From: Blasia pusilla
Lineage: Eukaryota; Marchantiophyta; Marchantiopsida; Blasiales
Length of the DNA stretch: 64,000 nt
Reading direction: 5' to 3'
NCBI GenBank assembly: GCA_050084515.1
Contig: CM114271.1
Span: forward strand, 29,326,001 to 29,390,000
Shown here: positions 34,897 to 46,947 of the stretch, one piece after another
Position numbering within the stretch: position 1 is the first letter of the stretch
How the letters are laid out: each line of letters starts with the position of its first letter
Made by a program: the position numbers and the translations under genes
The notes under the pieces: generated by a model
The model's input: only the letters and a program-made list of their open reading frames with translations
The model's database searches: none
Told to the model about the DNA's origin: nothing

Positions 34897-35244
34897 GTCT
34901 GACTTCTAGGTCCCTTAGATATGAGCTTTGTTAATCTAGATAAGGAGTGGCTATCCAAGAGTGGCCCAAGTTGCGTTATGTCCCCCAATGCCCGGATTAT
35001 GTCCCCAATGCCGGTTATTTTGAAATTGAGCCGGAAATTGGCTGGCGCCTTTCAAAAGAATAGGAAATGTGCTCTTAAAAATTTTTTATTTTCAGAAATT
35101 GACTGTAACAAAATTAAAATATCAGAAATCTACTGCCTGTTTTAAAAACTATCTTCCATTACCGATTAAAATCTGGGAAAATCCGATTCCGGTTAGGAAA
35201 AACGGTAACTAGCTGGTACCGAGGAAAAAACTCCCCGGACCCTG

Positions 35245-36609
35245 GGCTGCAGGAGTCGGGTAGAGTAGAGTGCGGGGCCCAAAGGGAGGCAACTGGGTCA
35301 TGGGAGCACAAGGCTAAGGGTGGAAGGTGAATGGACACGGGCTCATAGGGAGCCACGTGCACGCATTAAATGAGGACGGAGTTGGGGTGTGCTAGAAGGG
35401 CAGCAAGAAGGAAGAGAGAAGGGGACGGGGAAGGAGGAGGAAGGAAGCGGGCCAAGGCTTTCCCCGCCCTCCCCACACACACAAATTTAAGTCTAGGTCC
35501 AAAGAAGGTGGGATGAGAGAGAGGGTCAGGCAGGGCCGTGCATAGGCTAGCGAGCCCTAAGACGCGGATAAGGAGGGTGATGCGACTAGCCAGGGGGGAC
35601 GGAGATCCGGAGGAGTCTGGTGAAGGAAGGAGTGAGGATGGGGGTCGGGGGCCCTAAAGGAGAAAATGCCAAGGAAGGAGGTTAGAGGTTGCTCGCGGAT
35701 GGAACTAGGTTGGTCGAGAAGAGAGGAGAGCGACTGCATAGGGATGCGGGCTAGTAGGAGCGCCGGAGGGTGAAACAGGCCAGGGAGTAAGGCTGACGGA
35801 GTTGGCCAGACGTGGTAGCTATGGTCCGAATGTGGTAGGGCCGGCACTAACGTAGTAAAGCCACTATGGACATGGTTGCGTAGGCTGACTATGGTATGTG
35901 AGCTATTAGGGTAGGTAGGTTACCATGGTTAAAGTTTGTTGGTAGTTGGGATCCAGGGTTGATTCTAGTTACCATGGTTGGAGAGTTTTCCGATAGACGT
36001 CATGTATTGGCAAGCATGGATGGAAGTTGTGTGTTTAGTTTGACTGCGACCAGAATGGTTGATTTGCACTGAAAATTAATGATGGAGAGTTGACAAAAAA
36101 ATGTTGGTATGTTGATGCCGAGGGGTTGTCTGCATCTGTTGACGAGAGGTTCGAGGTGTTGTTCGAGGAGAGTGTCGTGTCGTAGAGGTTTCCGCACCAC
36201 ATGGAGAAGTCAAGGTTGATGGTGGAGAAGATTGAGGGCGGGCGTGATCAGGTTACCCATTCGAGTCCCTTTTCCCGCACTTATCTTGTGTGATTGAGAG
36301 TGCTAGGTATCGGATAGTTGCTAGTGTTAGATGGGATGGGCATAGCGATGCTGACGAGTGTAGACTCCTTTCATGTGTAGCAAGTTGGTGGATATATGGT
36401 GGTTTCCGAGTAGGGGTCGTGCGTATGACTCAAGAGTGTTAGTAGTTTAGGTGAGTTAGTTGGGAGGCTCATGGTGAGCCCGAGTGTTGAGTGTGCGTGA
36501 GGCCGGGTATATCATCACGGGATTACCATTAGCATAGGTGAGCTAGTGAAGAGTATGGGAGACTCTTGGTAAGTTTGAGTGCTTGAGCGGGTGAGACAGG
36601 GTTGTCATC
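35245..36609 (+). other. Leader of Ty3 copy B, second part
   Basis: From about 36080 onward it clearly matches 1000-1550 of copy A (GTTACCCATTCGAGTCCCTT, GTGAGACAGGGTT). The first 800 bp are GC-rich and only weakly similar. Nothing is coding here. Confidence 0.5.
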
Positions 36610-37935
36610 ATGACGTTCTTCCAGAATTCAGAAGAATGGGGTAGTACAAATAGTGGTAGTGGAGTGATACGGAGTGGTGTGAGGTACCGAGGGGTTTTGA
36701 GTGAGGAACCATCCAGACTCCCATTAGTGGCAGGATCGTCATCACTAGACAACGGGTTTGATAATGAGATCGCGGACGAGGAAAGTGATAGGTGGAGAGA
36801 GATGGATGACATGGGCCATCTGGGCATGCGTCATTTCTTGGGTGGTGTAGGCAACGTAGATTTAGATGACTTCATCCAGGAGTTCGACACATGATGCGAC
36901 TTCCAGGAGATACAGACCCCTACGCGGTTTAACCCTTTTATGGCATGGAAGGGGTTCTTATAGCACTTGGAGGGTCCGCCGATGGATGATTACATGGAGT
37001 TCCAATCTCTATACTCTATAAAGATTAATGCTTGGAGGGTGTATTGGGCTCCAAGGTATGTGTCCACTAGTGGCCGCGAGGCGTATGATGGGGTAATGAG
37101 AGCAAAAAGACCTACACCATCAGCCCGGGAACTAGATGGAGAGGATGGAAGTGAGAGTGGTGAGGTGGGAGAGACCTCTTATGGTAGAGGACCACCAAGT
37201 TTCAGTCTTATAGTGGAGTTCTTCCGATAGTTGGGGAGGAGCTACCATGGCGTGCGGAATGATAAGTTGAAGACTCTACAGGATTTTCAGCGGAGATTGG
37301 TTGAGTCTAAGGGAGACATTCACTCGCATGCAACGGTGGATCGTTGCCACATATGGGGTGATTGAGGCGCAATCGGTAGAATATTGGTATGGGGTGCTAG
37401 ATGAAGAGCTATGGAGGAGAGTTCGAGATGCGATGTTGCTTCATATGGCAAAGCCAGATTGAACGTGGTCTTCGAGTTTTTTGAGCGGGTAGAGCTCAAC
37501 ATAAGTGAGGAGTAGGTGATGACCACGAGATTTTTTTGGGATACGACAAGCTGAGGAGTAGGAGTAGACCCACAGGTGCCCCACTATGCAGTGGTACCAC
37601 GAGAGCGGGCGGATGGGCCTAGATAGCGGGACAGGTATCATGAGCCGATGAGGCAACAGCCCGTACCGACATATGTTTCCTAGCAGGGACTAGGGTTGGA
37701 TTGTTGGATGTGTGGTGGGTCACATAGGCAGAGGGATTGCCCATATGCATAAGAGAGGGCCACAGGAGCCTCCGATTGCTTAGGATCCACAGAGGATGGC
37801 CCCACCACAGTTGCAATATGATCATTGTCACCGATATGGTCACACTAGGGATAGGTGTTATGATCTTCTTTGGGAGGTACGTCAAGAGGTAGGCATAGGA
37901 CTTCGGGGCGAGAGAGTTGGTGGAGATCTAGTTGT
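36610..37935 (+). pseudogene. Decayed Ty3 retrotransposon gag, copy B
   Basis: The start ATG is kept (MTFFQNSEEWGS). Stops interrupt after QEFDT, after KGF-L, and after VEFFR, with a frameshift near 37300. Capsid-like blocks match copy A (GPPMDDYMEFQSLYS, LQDFQRR). The first knuckle, CWMCGGSHRQRDC, is intact; the second has Tyr for its first Cys. The coding region runs into the terminal block at about 37940, missing the C-terminal tail that copy A has. Confidence 0.75.
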
Positions 37936-37944
37936 TGGATCCCT

Positions 37945-38070
37945 TTGTATATGCGTGAGTATTTTATTTTTTTGTGGATCTACCCGTATGTTGGGGAGAA
38001 GATCGGTGTTGTGTGATGGGTAGATGTGACCAACGATGTGGGTTGTGTAGCAAGGTGTATGCGCACGACA
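37945..38070 (+). repeat. Terminal block (LTR 3' end) of Ty3 copy B
   Basis: TGTATATGCGTGAG...GTGGATCTACCCG...GTGTATGCGCACGACA matches the ends of copy A and of the LTR at 50125-50724. Confidence 0.65.
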
Positions 38071-38790
38071 ACATAGGCTAGTCTCTCATGACTTGGGACA
38101 AACTTTCTAGTTGGTTTAAGAACCTCAAACAACATTTACACGCCTAGCGGTCCCAACTATCCAATGGACCTCCAATGAGTCCCTAACCGAGACTGACTAA
38201 AATGAGTCACGGGTCAGATACCAAATGTGGCTTTTGAAATCCACTCCCTTAGATTAGGTTTGGGTTTTGAGTCCCAACGCCAAACTCCCATTTCGCACCC
38301 TTGAGTTGCCCTTTAGCGCCTAAAGTGGGATTTGGATCCCAAGAATCCTTGGAGACACTCCCCCTTACTACTAATTTTGGGGATCTCCACCCTCCCCCTA
38401 ACTTTGGGGAAAAGACAGTCATGCCCCTCATTCAGGCCCTCAACCCAACTCTCCATACAATCGTTTTCAAAAAATATCTTAGCTTCTACTTGTGCATTTT
38501 TGGAGATCTTTGGTGTGTTGGAATTGGCTTGCATAAGCTTTCTAACGTCACCTTTCTTTCCCCAAACGTATCTTAGAACTTAACGTTATGGTCCAAAATA
38601 CAATCAAACTCCAAACGGTAGTCGTGTTCGAATTCTGGTTCTGACCTCTTTGGCAACCAACCTTCCTAGACTCAACTTATCTCAAGTCTTGGTTCATCTT
38701 TGGTCTAGGTTTCTTCATCACCACCATAAACGCATGAAATGCACAAACTCTTCTTCTCTTGGGAGAAGAAGCAAAGAGCACAAAATGTGG
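38071..38790. other. Intergenic; no gene recognised
   Basis: Short ORFs on both strands lack recognisable motifs. CTTCTTCTC/GAGAAGAAG forms a 9-bp stem near 38750. The last part may be RT sequence of the following Ty3 remnant, but it is not readable as such. Confidence 0.3.
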
Positions 38791-38799
38791 AAGACCTAT

Positions 38800-40310
38800 A
38801 ATCATCATAATGGACACTAACCCTATTGCTATCGGGTGGGCAGTTGGGCCAAATATTGCAGAAGGAAGAAGGTTTGCAACAAGGTTTGGAGCTTGTGCAC
38901 TCACAGAACAATAGAGGAGGTATCCTAAGGTAAAGAAGGTGCTTTGGGGAGTTGTGACTGCAATGAAAGTTGAGAAGGAGTATCTTATGGGAGCTTATGT
39001 ATTGCTTGAGGTTGATTGTCTACCTTTGTTACGTATGATTACAAATTGTACAACTCCTGATATAGCCATGTTACGTTGGATAGCCTAAATTAGGTCCTTG
39101 AATCCACAACTTATGCATATAGCTGGGAAAGAGAATTCAGTGGCTCACATGTTGTCTAGAGCTAGATTGAGTCAAGAAGAAGATATGGAGGCAGTTGAGA
39201 TAGATGTAGATGATGTATATGTGTGGCAAGTGTCATCTCGAGAACAGAATGGCATAGAGGATGTTCTAGCCTTCAAAGAGAATTTTTATGAGGGCAAGTT
39301 AAAAGAAATTGGGCGTTGTTTAAGCACTCTTCAAAGAGACGGAGGATGGATAGACAAGTTCAAGGAGATTCGACATAAGACGTATGGCTATCTACTACAA
39401 GATGGATGTCTTTGGAAGAGGCCAAAGAGGAGAGATGGAATGCCCTTGAGGGTGGTGGATGACAATGGGACAAAAATGCAAGTGCTCTAAGAATTCCACA
39501 ACTCTTTATGGGCAGGACACAGAGGTTGCCCATAATTGGGAAACTTTCACCAAGATAAAAGAGAGGTATTGGTGGAAAGGCATGTACAAGGATGTTGAGA
39601 GATATATTGGGTCATGTGTTGAATGTCAATTTCAATAAAAAATCTGGGTGAGAGACGGACTTAAACTCATGTATCATTTTTCTATTCATCATTAGTGGGT
39701 TATAGATCTAGATGCTATGCCACTAGGTTTTTGGGGAATGCCTTACCCAGTCCTAGCACGTGAAGAGTTGTCAAACTTTGTAGAAGGGAGGTCTTTACAA
39801 GCTAAAACAACAGAGCCTATACTTAGAAGATATTGTTGCTCAATATGGGAGTGTGGGGAGAATCCGTGCAAATAGAGGTGAGTTGAATGCGGAGGAAGCA
39901 TGAGAGTTCTTCAAGAGATATGGAGTCTAGCTAAGATTAACAACCTCCATAAATCCGAAGGCAAACGGCAAGAGAGAAAGGAGACATCCGCCAATCATTC
40001 AAGCATTAGTAAAGGCATGTGGAGACCGTTATGCTGATTTGCCTAGATTGATTCCATTGGCTTTATGGGCAAATAGAAGCACTCACAATACCGTTCCAGG
40101 GTTCATGCCCACAGAGTTGATGACGGGTCAAAAGTCAATAATGCCAGAAGAAGGAGATATTCCCACTTGGATAGGTTTGTCGTGGGAGAACGAGCTTGAT
40201 AAGAAAGAGCTCCTAGCATTTGAAATGCAGCAGCTAGAGCAGCGTGAAGGAGATATCCCAGAAGCATTAGTCAAAATAAAGGAAGCAAGGTTGAAAAATA
40301 AGGAGTGATT
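38800..40310 (+). pseudogene. Ty3/gypsy RNase H-integrase remnant (second lineage)
   Basis: With stops and frameshifts, the translation gives an RNase H-like part: MDTNPIAIGWAVGP, RRFATRFGACALTE, VLLEVDCLPLLRMI, then HIAGKENSVAHMLSRARL, which resembles the usual 'xADxLSR' end. The integrase follows: HNSLWAGHRG and YIGSCVECQ (HH-CC finger), RYWWKGMYKDVER, and after a decayed core LIPLALWANRSTHNT, PTELMTGQ and DIPTWIGLSWENE. Upstream RT is absent. It differs from copy C, so it comes from another Ty3 lineage. No intact catalytic D,D,E can be read. Confidence 0.7.
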
Positions 40311-40499
40311 CAACAAACTCACCAACTTCAGAAGGCTCCAAATGAGCCTCATCCGATGTATACCCCCCTTGGGCACCTCCATAGGTGACATGTACACACA
40401 CATCACCTCCCTCCTAGCAGATCACTACCCACCTATAGGACACCCATACTTATTATTAGCTCCCTAACAACAACACATGTGGTCCCCTCATGAGACCAA

Positions 40500-40860
40500 C
40501 TACCAACTAACCCACGACCCTACATGTCCAAGTGGAGCCATACATGGTTGGGAAGGTCAACCTCTCCAAGGTTGCCACTCTTCATAAAGGGAAGGATGAC
40601 CTACACTCGTAGGTAACCTCCTAAGAGCAGGTCATACATGATCTCTCAAAATAGAGAAGTACAAGGCCCATCTAAAGCCTTAATACTTTCTCGCCCTACA
40701 CCTCATCTACCATGACATATACCTCCAACAGAGGGAGAGCTTGAGAGCTCATTCTCTCTTTGTTGAACCTCGTGGCATGCATCACGCGACACAGCCATGG
40801 TCCTCCTTGCCTTTTGTCTGTAACCCAAGCCTCTCATTAGGGAATTGGGTTTGGTTTGAC

Positions 40861-40929
<69 letters not shown>

Positions 40930-41020
40930 TGTGTGTGTGTGTGTGTGTGCACACCATGGAGAGCTTGTTGTCAGACCTTGGAGAGATTTGATTGATTTAC
41001 AAAGAGAGAATGAAGGAGTG
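40500..41020 (+). repeat. LTR-like segment, family B, with GA/GT microsatellite
   Basis: Shares blocks with 46550-47000 in order: GAGAGCTCATT(C/T)TCTCTTTGTT, ATGGTCCTCCTTGCCTT, GTGGGTTTGGTTTGA-like, (GA)n, CACCATGGAGAGCTTGTTGT, AGATTTGATTGATTT. The microsatellite is (GA) about 40863-40926 and (GT) about 40927-40949. It precedes a leader and gag, so it probably serves as the 5' LTR of copy C. Confidence 0.55.
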
Positions 41021-42400
41021 AGAGAGCTTCAATCGAGGACCCCGCTAGTGACTTGCTGTTGTTGCAGGTTGGCGTCCGTGTTCCCCGTTGATCGGCTTGT
41101 GGGAGTGCTCAACGGAGCAAGAACCACTCAATTTTGTTGTTCAAATTTTTGTTGGGAGAAACAAGCGGGGAAGCGCTGTTGAAATTTGTGTAGGAGAGTA
41201 GAATTGAAGGGCTTTACAACTGTCCCCATCATTTTTTTTTTGGAATATCCAATGGAAAAGAAAAAATATTTTTGTAGATCGAGAAGCTGTGCACCCTCTA
41301 CAACCCTGGTGTGTGATTTGGAGCTGTGACCATAAAGTTATGGCCGATTTTGAAAATTGCCATGGATAGACCAATTTTTGGGTAAAAATCGTCAAATCCT
41401 AAACCAACCGCCGCCGCCGCCGCCACCACCAACCGCGCTGTCACTATCTATATCATCATCATCGTCCATAGTATTTCCCTCACCATCCACGCTATCGCTG
41501 CCACTTGCCACCACCGTCGTTGTTCAAGGCCGCGGCACCATTTAGGGCCACCTCAGGCCGTCGTCGTACCCGGACAGGGTTGAGCCAGTATGTGTCAGTA
41601 CCACTTGTACATTCCCCGACTTCAAAAAGGTAAACTTTTGATTCATGGGGTCCCAATTCCTTTTCCACTTTACTTTGTCTAGAGATTGGAGCCGCTCGAC
41701 GATGATCGAGTACCGTGCCGTGACACACATAGCCGCAACGTTGCCGCCGATTGCCGCGCCATGCCGCTCGTGATTGCACCTCACTGTCTCAATCATGGAG
41801 CCGCACCATCACTGAGTAGCAAAGCTCCCCAATGATGCTATTGAGGAGGGTATGTTGTTGAGTGCCTCACCCCATTCTCGAGTGCCGTGCCGTTTGTAGT
41901 CGTTCCATGTTGCACCGTACTATTGGATCCGCACCGCACTGCACATCAAGGAGATTTGAGCATAGTTAGTACTAGAGGAGTACAACTTGCTGATTGGAGG
42001 ATTTTATTTTCACGACCGAGTTGGGATTGAGGCTTGCAGTTGGTGAGGGGTGACATTGACATTGTTGTCAGGATACCCATGTATTCTAGTCTTTCGTCCT
42101 ACACGTGTGAGAGAATTTCGAGTATTGGGTAGTTATTTGAGATATTGAGTTTCATGTGGATGCTAAGAGCATCCATGATGTATGGTTTTAGGGGACATAG
42201 ACCTATGTGAGATGTTGAGGGTATGTTCTATAGATGGGACGATAAGATAGCAGTTGATTTTCCGCACCATGGCACTTGTTGCTGCATAATATACGTCTCA
42301 GTGAGAGGGAGTCTAGATTGAGTGTCGTATGTCTAAGTTGAGGGCTTGAGAGTGATTGCATGAGAGGGTCACAAGGATCATCACTTCATCCTTTTGGGAC
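41021..42400 (+). other. Leader of Ty3 copy C
   Basis: Non-coding. GGGAAGCGCTGTT near 41170 recalls GCGGAAGCGCTGT of copy A, and the part after 42060 weakly matches the leader end of copies A and B. It holds CCG/CCA trinucleotide runs near 41410-41440. Confidence 0.4.
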
Positions 42401-42409
42401 TTTGAGAGG

Positions 42410-43620
42410 CAAGGTTGATGGACCTGAGAGTTGCTCTAGAGGATTTACGCGGAGTGGCGCGAGGTTTCAAGGGTGTCCACGTGAGGAACTGCCTTGACCT
42501 CCTTCTATGTCGTCTTAAGACAAGGAGGAAAGCATAGAGGATTTTTTTTAGTGCATTACCGTACACATTGAGTGGTCCCACCGCTTGGGAGTACAAGATA
42601 TATGACCCGGGTAGAGGAGTGAGTAGGTTTCCGGGTGCTATAGGCACGATAGAGTTGCACGACTTCATTGCAGAGTTTAGGAGTTGGTGTGATTCACAAC
42701 GGCCTAGGAACACCACAGAGTTTAACCCGTTTACAGCATAGAACGGTATGTTCTAGAATTTAGAGGGGGCGCCCATTGAGGATTACCATAAGTTATCCTA
42801 GAGATATGCCCACACTATGTGTCATGGATGGAACCGCTCCTAGATGAAGAGGAGGAGTAAGGAGATGCTACTTCCTCTTCCACTAATGGTGTGTTTGGAG
42901 GGATAACTTGAACTGAAGCAATTGCATCATGTAGTCGGGTTTGTCCTAGGTTCAACTCGGTGGTTAAGTTCTTTAGAGTTGCGGACGAGCTACCAAGGGG
43001 TACGAACGTGAAAGTCGCAGAGCATCCACAACTTCCATAGGTGCCCGAGTGAGAATTTCCGTGAGGCCTACACTCACTTGCTTCGTTTGATTAGCGTCAC
43101 TTAGGGGATGACAGAGTCCCAGGCTATCCAAGCATGGTACGCGATGCTTGACCAAGACCTGCGAAAATGAATGAGGGTTGGGGTACTTCTTATGCACACC
43201 TCACCTACGTTGACTGATGTTTTTAAGACCGTAGAGAACATTGAGCGCAACATGGCTGAGGAGAGCGTAGCAACCATAGGTTCTGCACAAGAACAGTCAC
43301 GATTGCTTGCACCACCAATGCAGCAACATGGATTTTGAGAGAGGTCTATGGCACCACAAGCTTAGGGATGATACCAGTAGGACGTGCCACAAAGACCTAC
43401 GCCATCCTATGCGGCTTGGCATGTGGTGGTGCCCATCATCAACGCGCTTGCACCCATGGCGGTAGTGGAGGCGTGTCTTAGCATTGAGGAGGAGACGGGC
43501 CTGTACCTAGAGTGTACCAATGTGATCATTGTTAGCAATGTGGGCATACACGCGCTAGGTGTTTCAACCTACATCCCGTGGGGGAGGTAGAGTTCCGTTA
43601 CCTAGACGCGTCAAGGGAGA
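42410..43620 (+). pseudogene. Decayed Ty3 gag, copy C
   Basis: Divergent homologue of copies A and B with many stops. Readable blocks: FNPFTA, NLEGAPIEDY, FREAYTHLLRLIS, AWYAMLDQDLRK, VENIERNMAEESV. A zinc knuckle follows at about 43524-43568, C-x2-C-x4-H-x4-C, complete in its Cys/His positions but interrupted by one in-frame TAG. Confidence 0.65.
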
Positions 43621-44394
43621 CGCTCGGTGTGAGGCTGGGATGGCTGCTTAGATACAGCAGTTGCAGCAGATTGCCGCTATGGCATTCAGGTGACCTGACG
43701 CCGGATCAATGGCATCGACAGCATATGAAACAGCCAGAGACATGAAGGATCCTAGTTGGATGTGCGGGATCGTATAGATGGAGATAGCCATTGTTGTTAC
43801 ACGTGAAGCAGCAAGAGACATGGAGGATTCTGGTTGGATGTACGTGACTATACACATGGGGGCACCCACTGTTGTTATGCGTGGAGTAGCCATAGAGTTG
43901 GATTCATAGAGAGGGGAAGCCAAGAAAGAGACCAGGCTTCCTCAGTCTTTTATGTTGTCTGAGGCGATGAGGACCCCATCAATAGGTCCTGATCAAAGTT
44001 CTCGGAGAGTTGATGTTGTTGGTGTGCACGCATAGAGGGTGATGGGAGAAACATGTGCGACCACTCCTAATGCTCATGCTCGAGAGGAGCATGTGTCTAG
44101 TACATTGTCCCGGGCGACCACTACTATGTTACGCGCTCCATTTTTTTCTGCTTCCGATGTTATGACATTGGGAGGTACGCCTGCCAAGGTTTTCTGACTA
44201 GCCACTACACTATGTAAGCGTGCAATTGGTGTTCTTGCATCACGATCAGAGGTGATTTCAGAGGAGGTGATGGACCTGGCCTTGGAGCCTGTGCTTGGTC
44301 CGTCCACCTTAGATTCATGGGAGGTTGCGGTTTCCAGGTGTTGTGTTGGTGGATAAACGAGGAGAGATTTCCTAGTTGGTGAGTCCAAGAGGTA

Positions 44395-44700
44395 GATTGT
44401 TCATCTACAGCGCATCTTGTTAGATTTGGGAGTGCAACCCCTGATGTTGGGGAAGGCGACATTCACAGGTTTGGGCCTAACTAGGGCGAATGTGGAGCAT
44501 TGTCCATTCTGGATACAGACATCCTTGGGTGGAGTGGGTACCAAAAAATTTATCACATGAGAGGAGGTTGTGGTGAGAATTTTCCTATGACATCTTATAG
44601 ATGAGTCCGTGGTGCGAGCCAATATGATAGTGATCGATGTTGAGTCCTATGACGTCTTGGTTGGTGGAGCAGTGTTATACCCGATGGGGTTTATTGGATT
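44395..44700 (+). pseudogene. Decayed retropepsin-like protease of Ty3 copy C
   Basis: LLDLGVQPLMLGKA occupies the active-site position (the D-S/T-G triad reads D-L-G), and IVIDVESYDVLVGGAVLYP is the conserved late block of retroviral-type aspartic proteases in this element group. Stops occur between them. It would have processed the polyprotein. Confidence 0.5.
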
Positions 44701-45079
44701 ACTGGGAGGAGTGATTGTCCTACGGACCACAATAGTAGTCAAATGATGGGCGACTTAGCTCATTCCTCGTTTGATTCACGGGTGGAACGATCGAGCGACG
44801 GCCAAGAGATATGGCGACATTAGTAGCATTCAACAACATCATCATGTGGCCTAATGATTTGATTGAGGGGCATATCCATGCAGAGGAAACACTTGCACCT
44901 AACACTTCTAGGGAGAGGAGTGTTATGGTAGCTGCATCATTCTGTGGAGGAGCGGTGCCGTTGTGGGGCTTGAGTGAAGAGCTTCGACTCTTGGCCGATG
45001 GGCATATGCACACAGCGTGGAGTGAGGTGTTTGCACGAGAGCATGATGGATGAGAGGAAATCGAGGAAGCGGTGAGTGC

Positions 45080-46090
45080 TACTATGGCCCCCTTGGACAC
45101 CACACCAATTTTGTGGCGCATCCCAGAGAAGGATATTTGCGAGTTGGATCTCTTTGGAGGGATCAACACTTGATTAGTTTTTGTTTTGGAGGGAGGACTG
45201 CATGTGCAAACAGTACTTATATGTTGAGATTGATGATGCTGCAAGGCACGCTTCACTTCACCATGTGGTGCAAGGCACAAACCAATTCACCACTACATCT
45301 CCGATTTCCCAACTTGTTATCCACGTCCGCTATATAGGGGTACTAGAGTTTCCTACCGAGTGATATTTCATTGTTGGGGGCGTAAGACTTGGAGCGAGTA
45401 TGGACCATAGATTTTTTCATTACTGGTTGGTCGTGTCAAGGCAAGTCGAGTGTTGGACGAGGTAGCGGTTTGGCTGACACTCGATCGAGGTTATTTTGGG
45501 AGATGATGCGCGCGGATCTTGCAACACTTGTAGGAGCATCAGTAGCTTTCTCTTGCATACATTCTCTTGGGCGATTCGAGGTGCCTTGTGGTGACGAGTG
45601 CACATCAAGTTTACGCATGGATCGACCCACAGTGTTGTTGGATGCAATTAGTGTAGGTTCATGAGGACATCTTGCGTATCTTTGGTGGACCAACTTGGTG
45701 CCACATGAGGTATTGCGGAGGACGTATGCGAGACTGGAGCACCCCTCCCATTTGTTGGTGGATTCAATTCTAGATCTTAGTCGTCAATCATAGGAATTGA
45801 GCCACGAAGATCAACCATCGTTGACTGTGGCCAATAGGATTGGCAAGCCTTGGGCAACCTTTCCCACAATTGTAAGCTTTTCTACTTCCTATGCATTCAA
45901 GGAGGTCGTGCTTGGCTTGGTTTGGGATGACCAGGTACTACGGTTGGTGGAGCCCAATGCCAATGAGTGAGAGTGAGCAATGGAATTCCCCACATGAGTG
46001 ACGGCAATATGGTCATTATCAAAGGTATCATGACATCATGTCTTGGGTCAAGCGATGGACCTGAACTACTTGAAATCTTAGGAGTAGTTG
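45080..46090 (+). pseudogene. Cytosine-5 DNA methyltransferase domain inside a Ty3 polyprotein, decayed
   Basis: C5 methyltransferases flip out cytosine and methylate carbon 5 using S-adenosylmethionine. Motifs seen in order: motif I-like DLFGGINT (45147 on); then, after a frameshift, motif II-like YLYVEIDDAARHASLHHVV; after another, the motif IV region TGWSCQGKSSVGRGSGLADT then RSRLF, with the catalytic Cys at 45434-45436 and Ser where Pro is usual; a block ending WWTNLVP (45683 on), as near motif VIII; SYAFKE and EPNANE; and LGQAMDLNYLK (46043-46078), as in motif X. From 45389 to 46078 the frame is kept apart from in-frame stops; the motif VI ENV is not readable. The flanking protease and pre-RT place it within the polyprotein. 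Confidence 0.65.
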
Positions 46091-46549
46091 AGCAACGTTG
46101 TTTGAGGTTGCGACACATGACAATTGTTGCGTTGGTGAGCCCTCTGCCTACCAAGATGGTTGAGGCACTGGCTTGGGGCAAGATCCGAGGAGATCGACAA
46201 ACCATTGACAACATGGGTCGTCGGGAGAGACACCCTTGGACTTCTTGGGATTTTTTGCAGGTACATTGAGAGATAATAGCCATAACATCGAGCGTGGTTC
46301 AAAGTACTACACGTGGAGGAGATGAAATTTTGCAATTTGTTGTAGGGGAGAAGTCAAGTTATGTTGTTCGAGATGGGGTTGCACCATAGCAACCACCGAT
46401 ACCCATGCCCAAGAGTCTTACCGTAGTCACGATGGAGACTTAAGAGTCGTATCACGTCTGATAGGATACATCAACAAAAGTTTAGTAGAGCGCCTTCAAA
46501 AATACTGGAGGATAGCCTCAAGAGGTCAAAGATGACCTGCTAAGGCCAC

Positions 46550-46892
46550 GGGTAACCTAAGAGAGCAAGTTTCCCCTTTGTCTCAGCTCATTTGAAGCCA
46601 CATAGATAAACTTACTATTTTAGATAAGTTTCTATTTGGAGTATAATCTACTTTCTAATTTTGGAAGTGCCCTTGATCCACTACAACAAGTCAAGAGCCA
46701 AGGAGGTGACCTACAAGCATAGATTACCTTGGAGAGGGCTTGGGAGAGGGAAGGGGATATACCTCCAAGAGAGAGAGCTCGAGAGCTCATTTTCTCTTTG
46801 TTATACCTCTTGGTATGAGGCAGCGGAGCTATGGTCCTCCTTGCCTTATGTGTTTAACCCAAGTGCCTCATTAGGAGAGTGGGTTTGGTTTG

Positions 46893-46947
<55 letters not shown>

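Larger units (their letters stand above)
29970..35244 (+). mobile_element. hAT-like transposon unit 2, with tandem 5' repeats and a captured exon
   Basis: Same order and strand as unit 1, but longer: the 5' region is expanded by tandem repeats (30470-31465) and a segment with an RRM exon lies between the tRNA-like repeats and the end motif. The upstream part (from about 29995, GCAACGTCCGAGGAGAACC) matches 25678 onward in unit 1. The transposase has two early stops. Confidence 0.55.
24591..38070 (+). mobile_element. Ty3/gypsy-like gag-only element, copy B, split by hAT units
   Basis: The element starts with TGTCACATCT at 24591 and ends with GCGCACGACA at 38070. The LTR-like 5' segment and the first part of the leader (to about 25.5 kb) match copy A. 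The leader resumes after 35244, reaches gag at 36610, and the terminal block closes it. Between the leader halves lie two hAT-like units (about 25.6-35.24 kb). Reading the two halves as one interrupted element is an inference from order and homology; no target duplication was identified. Confidence 0.55.
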
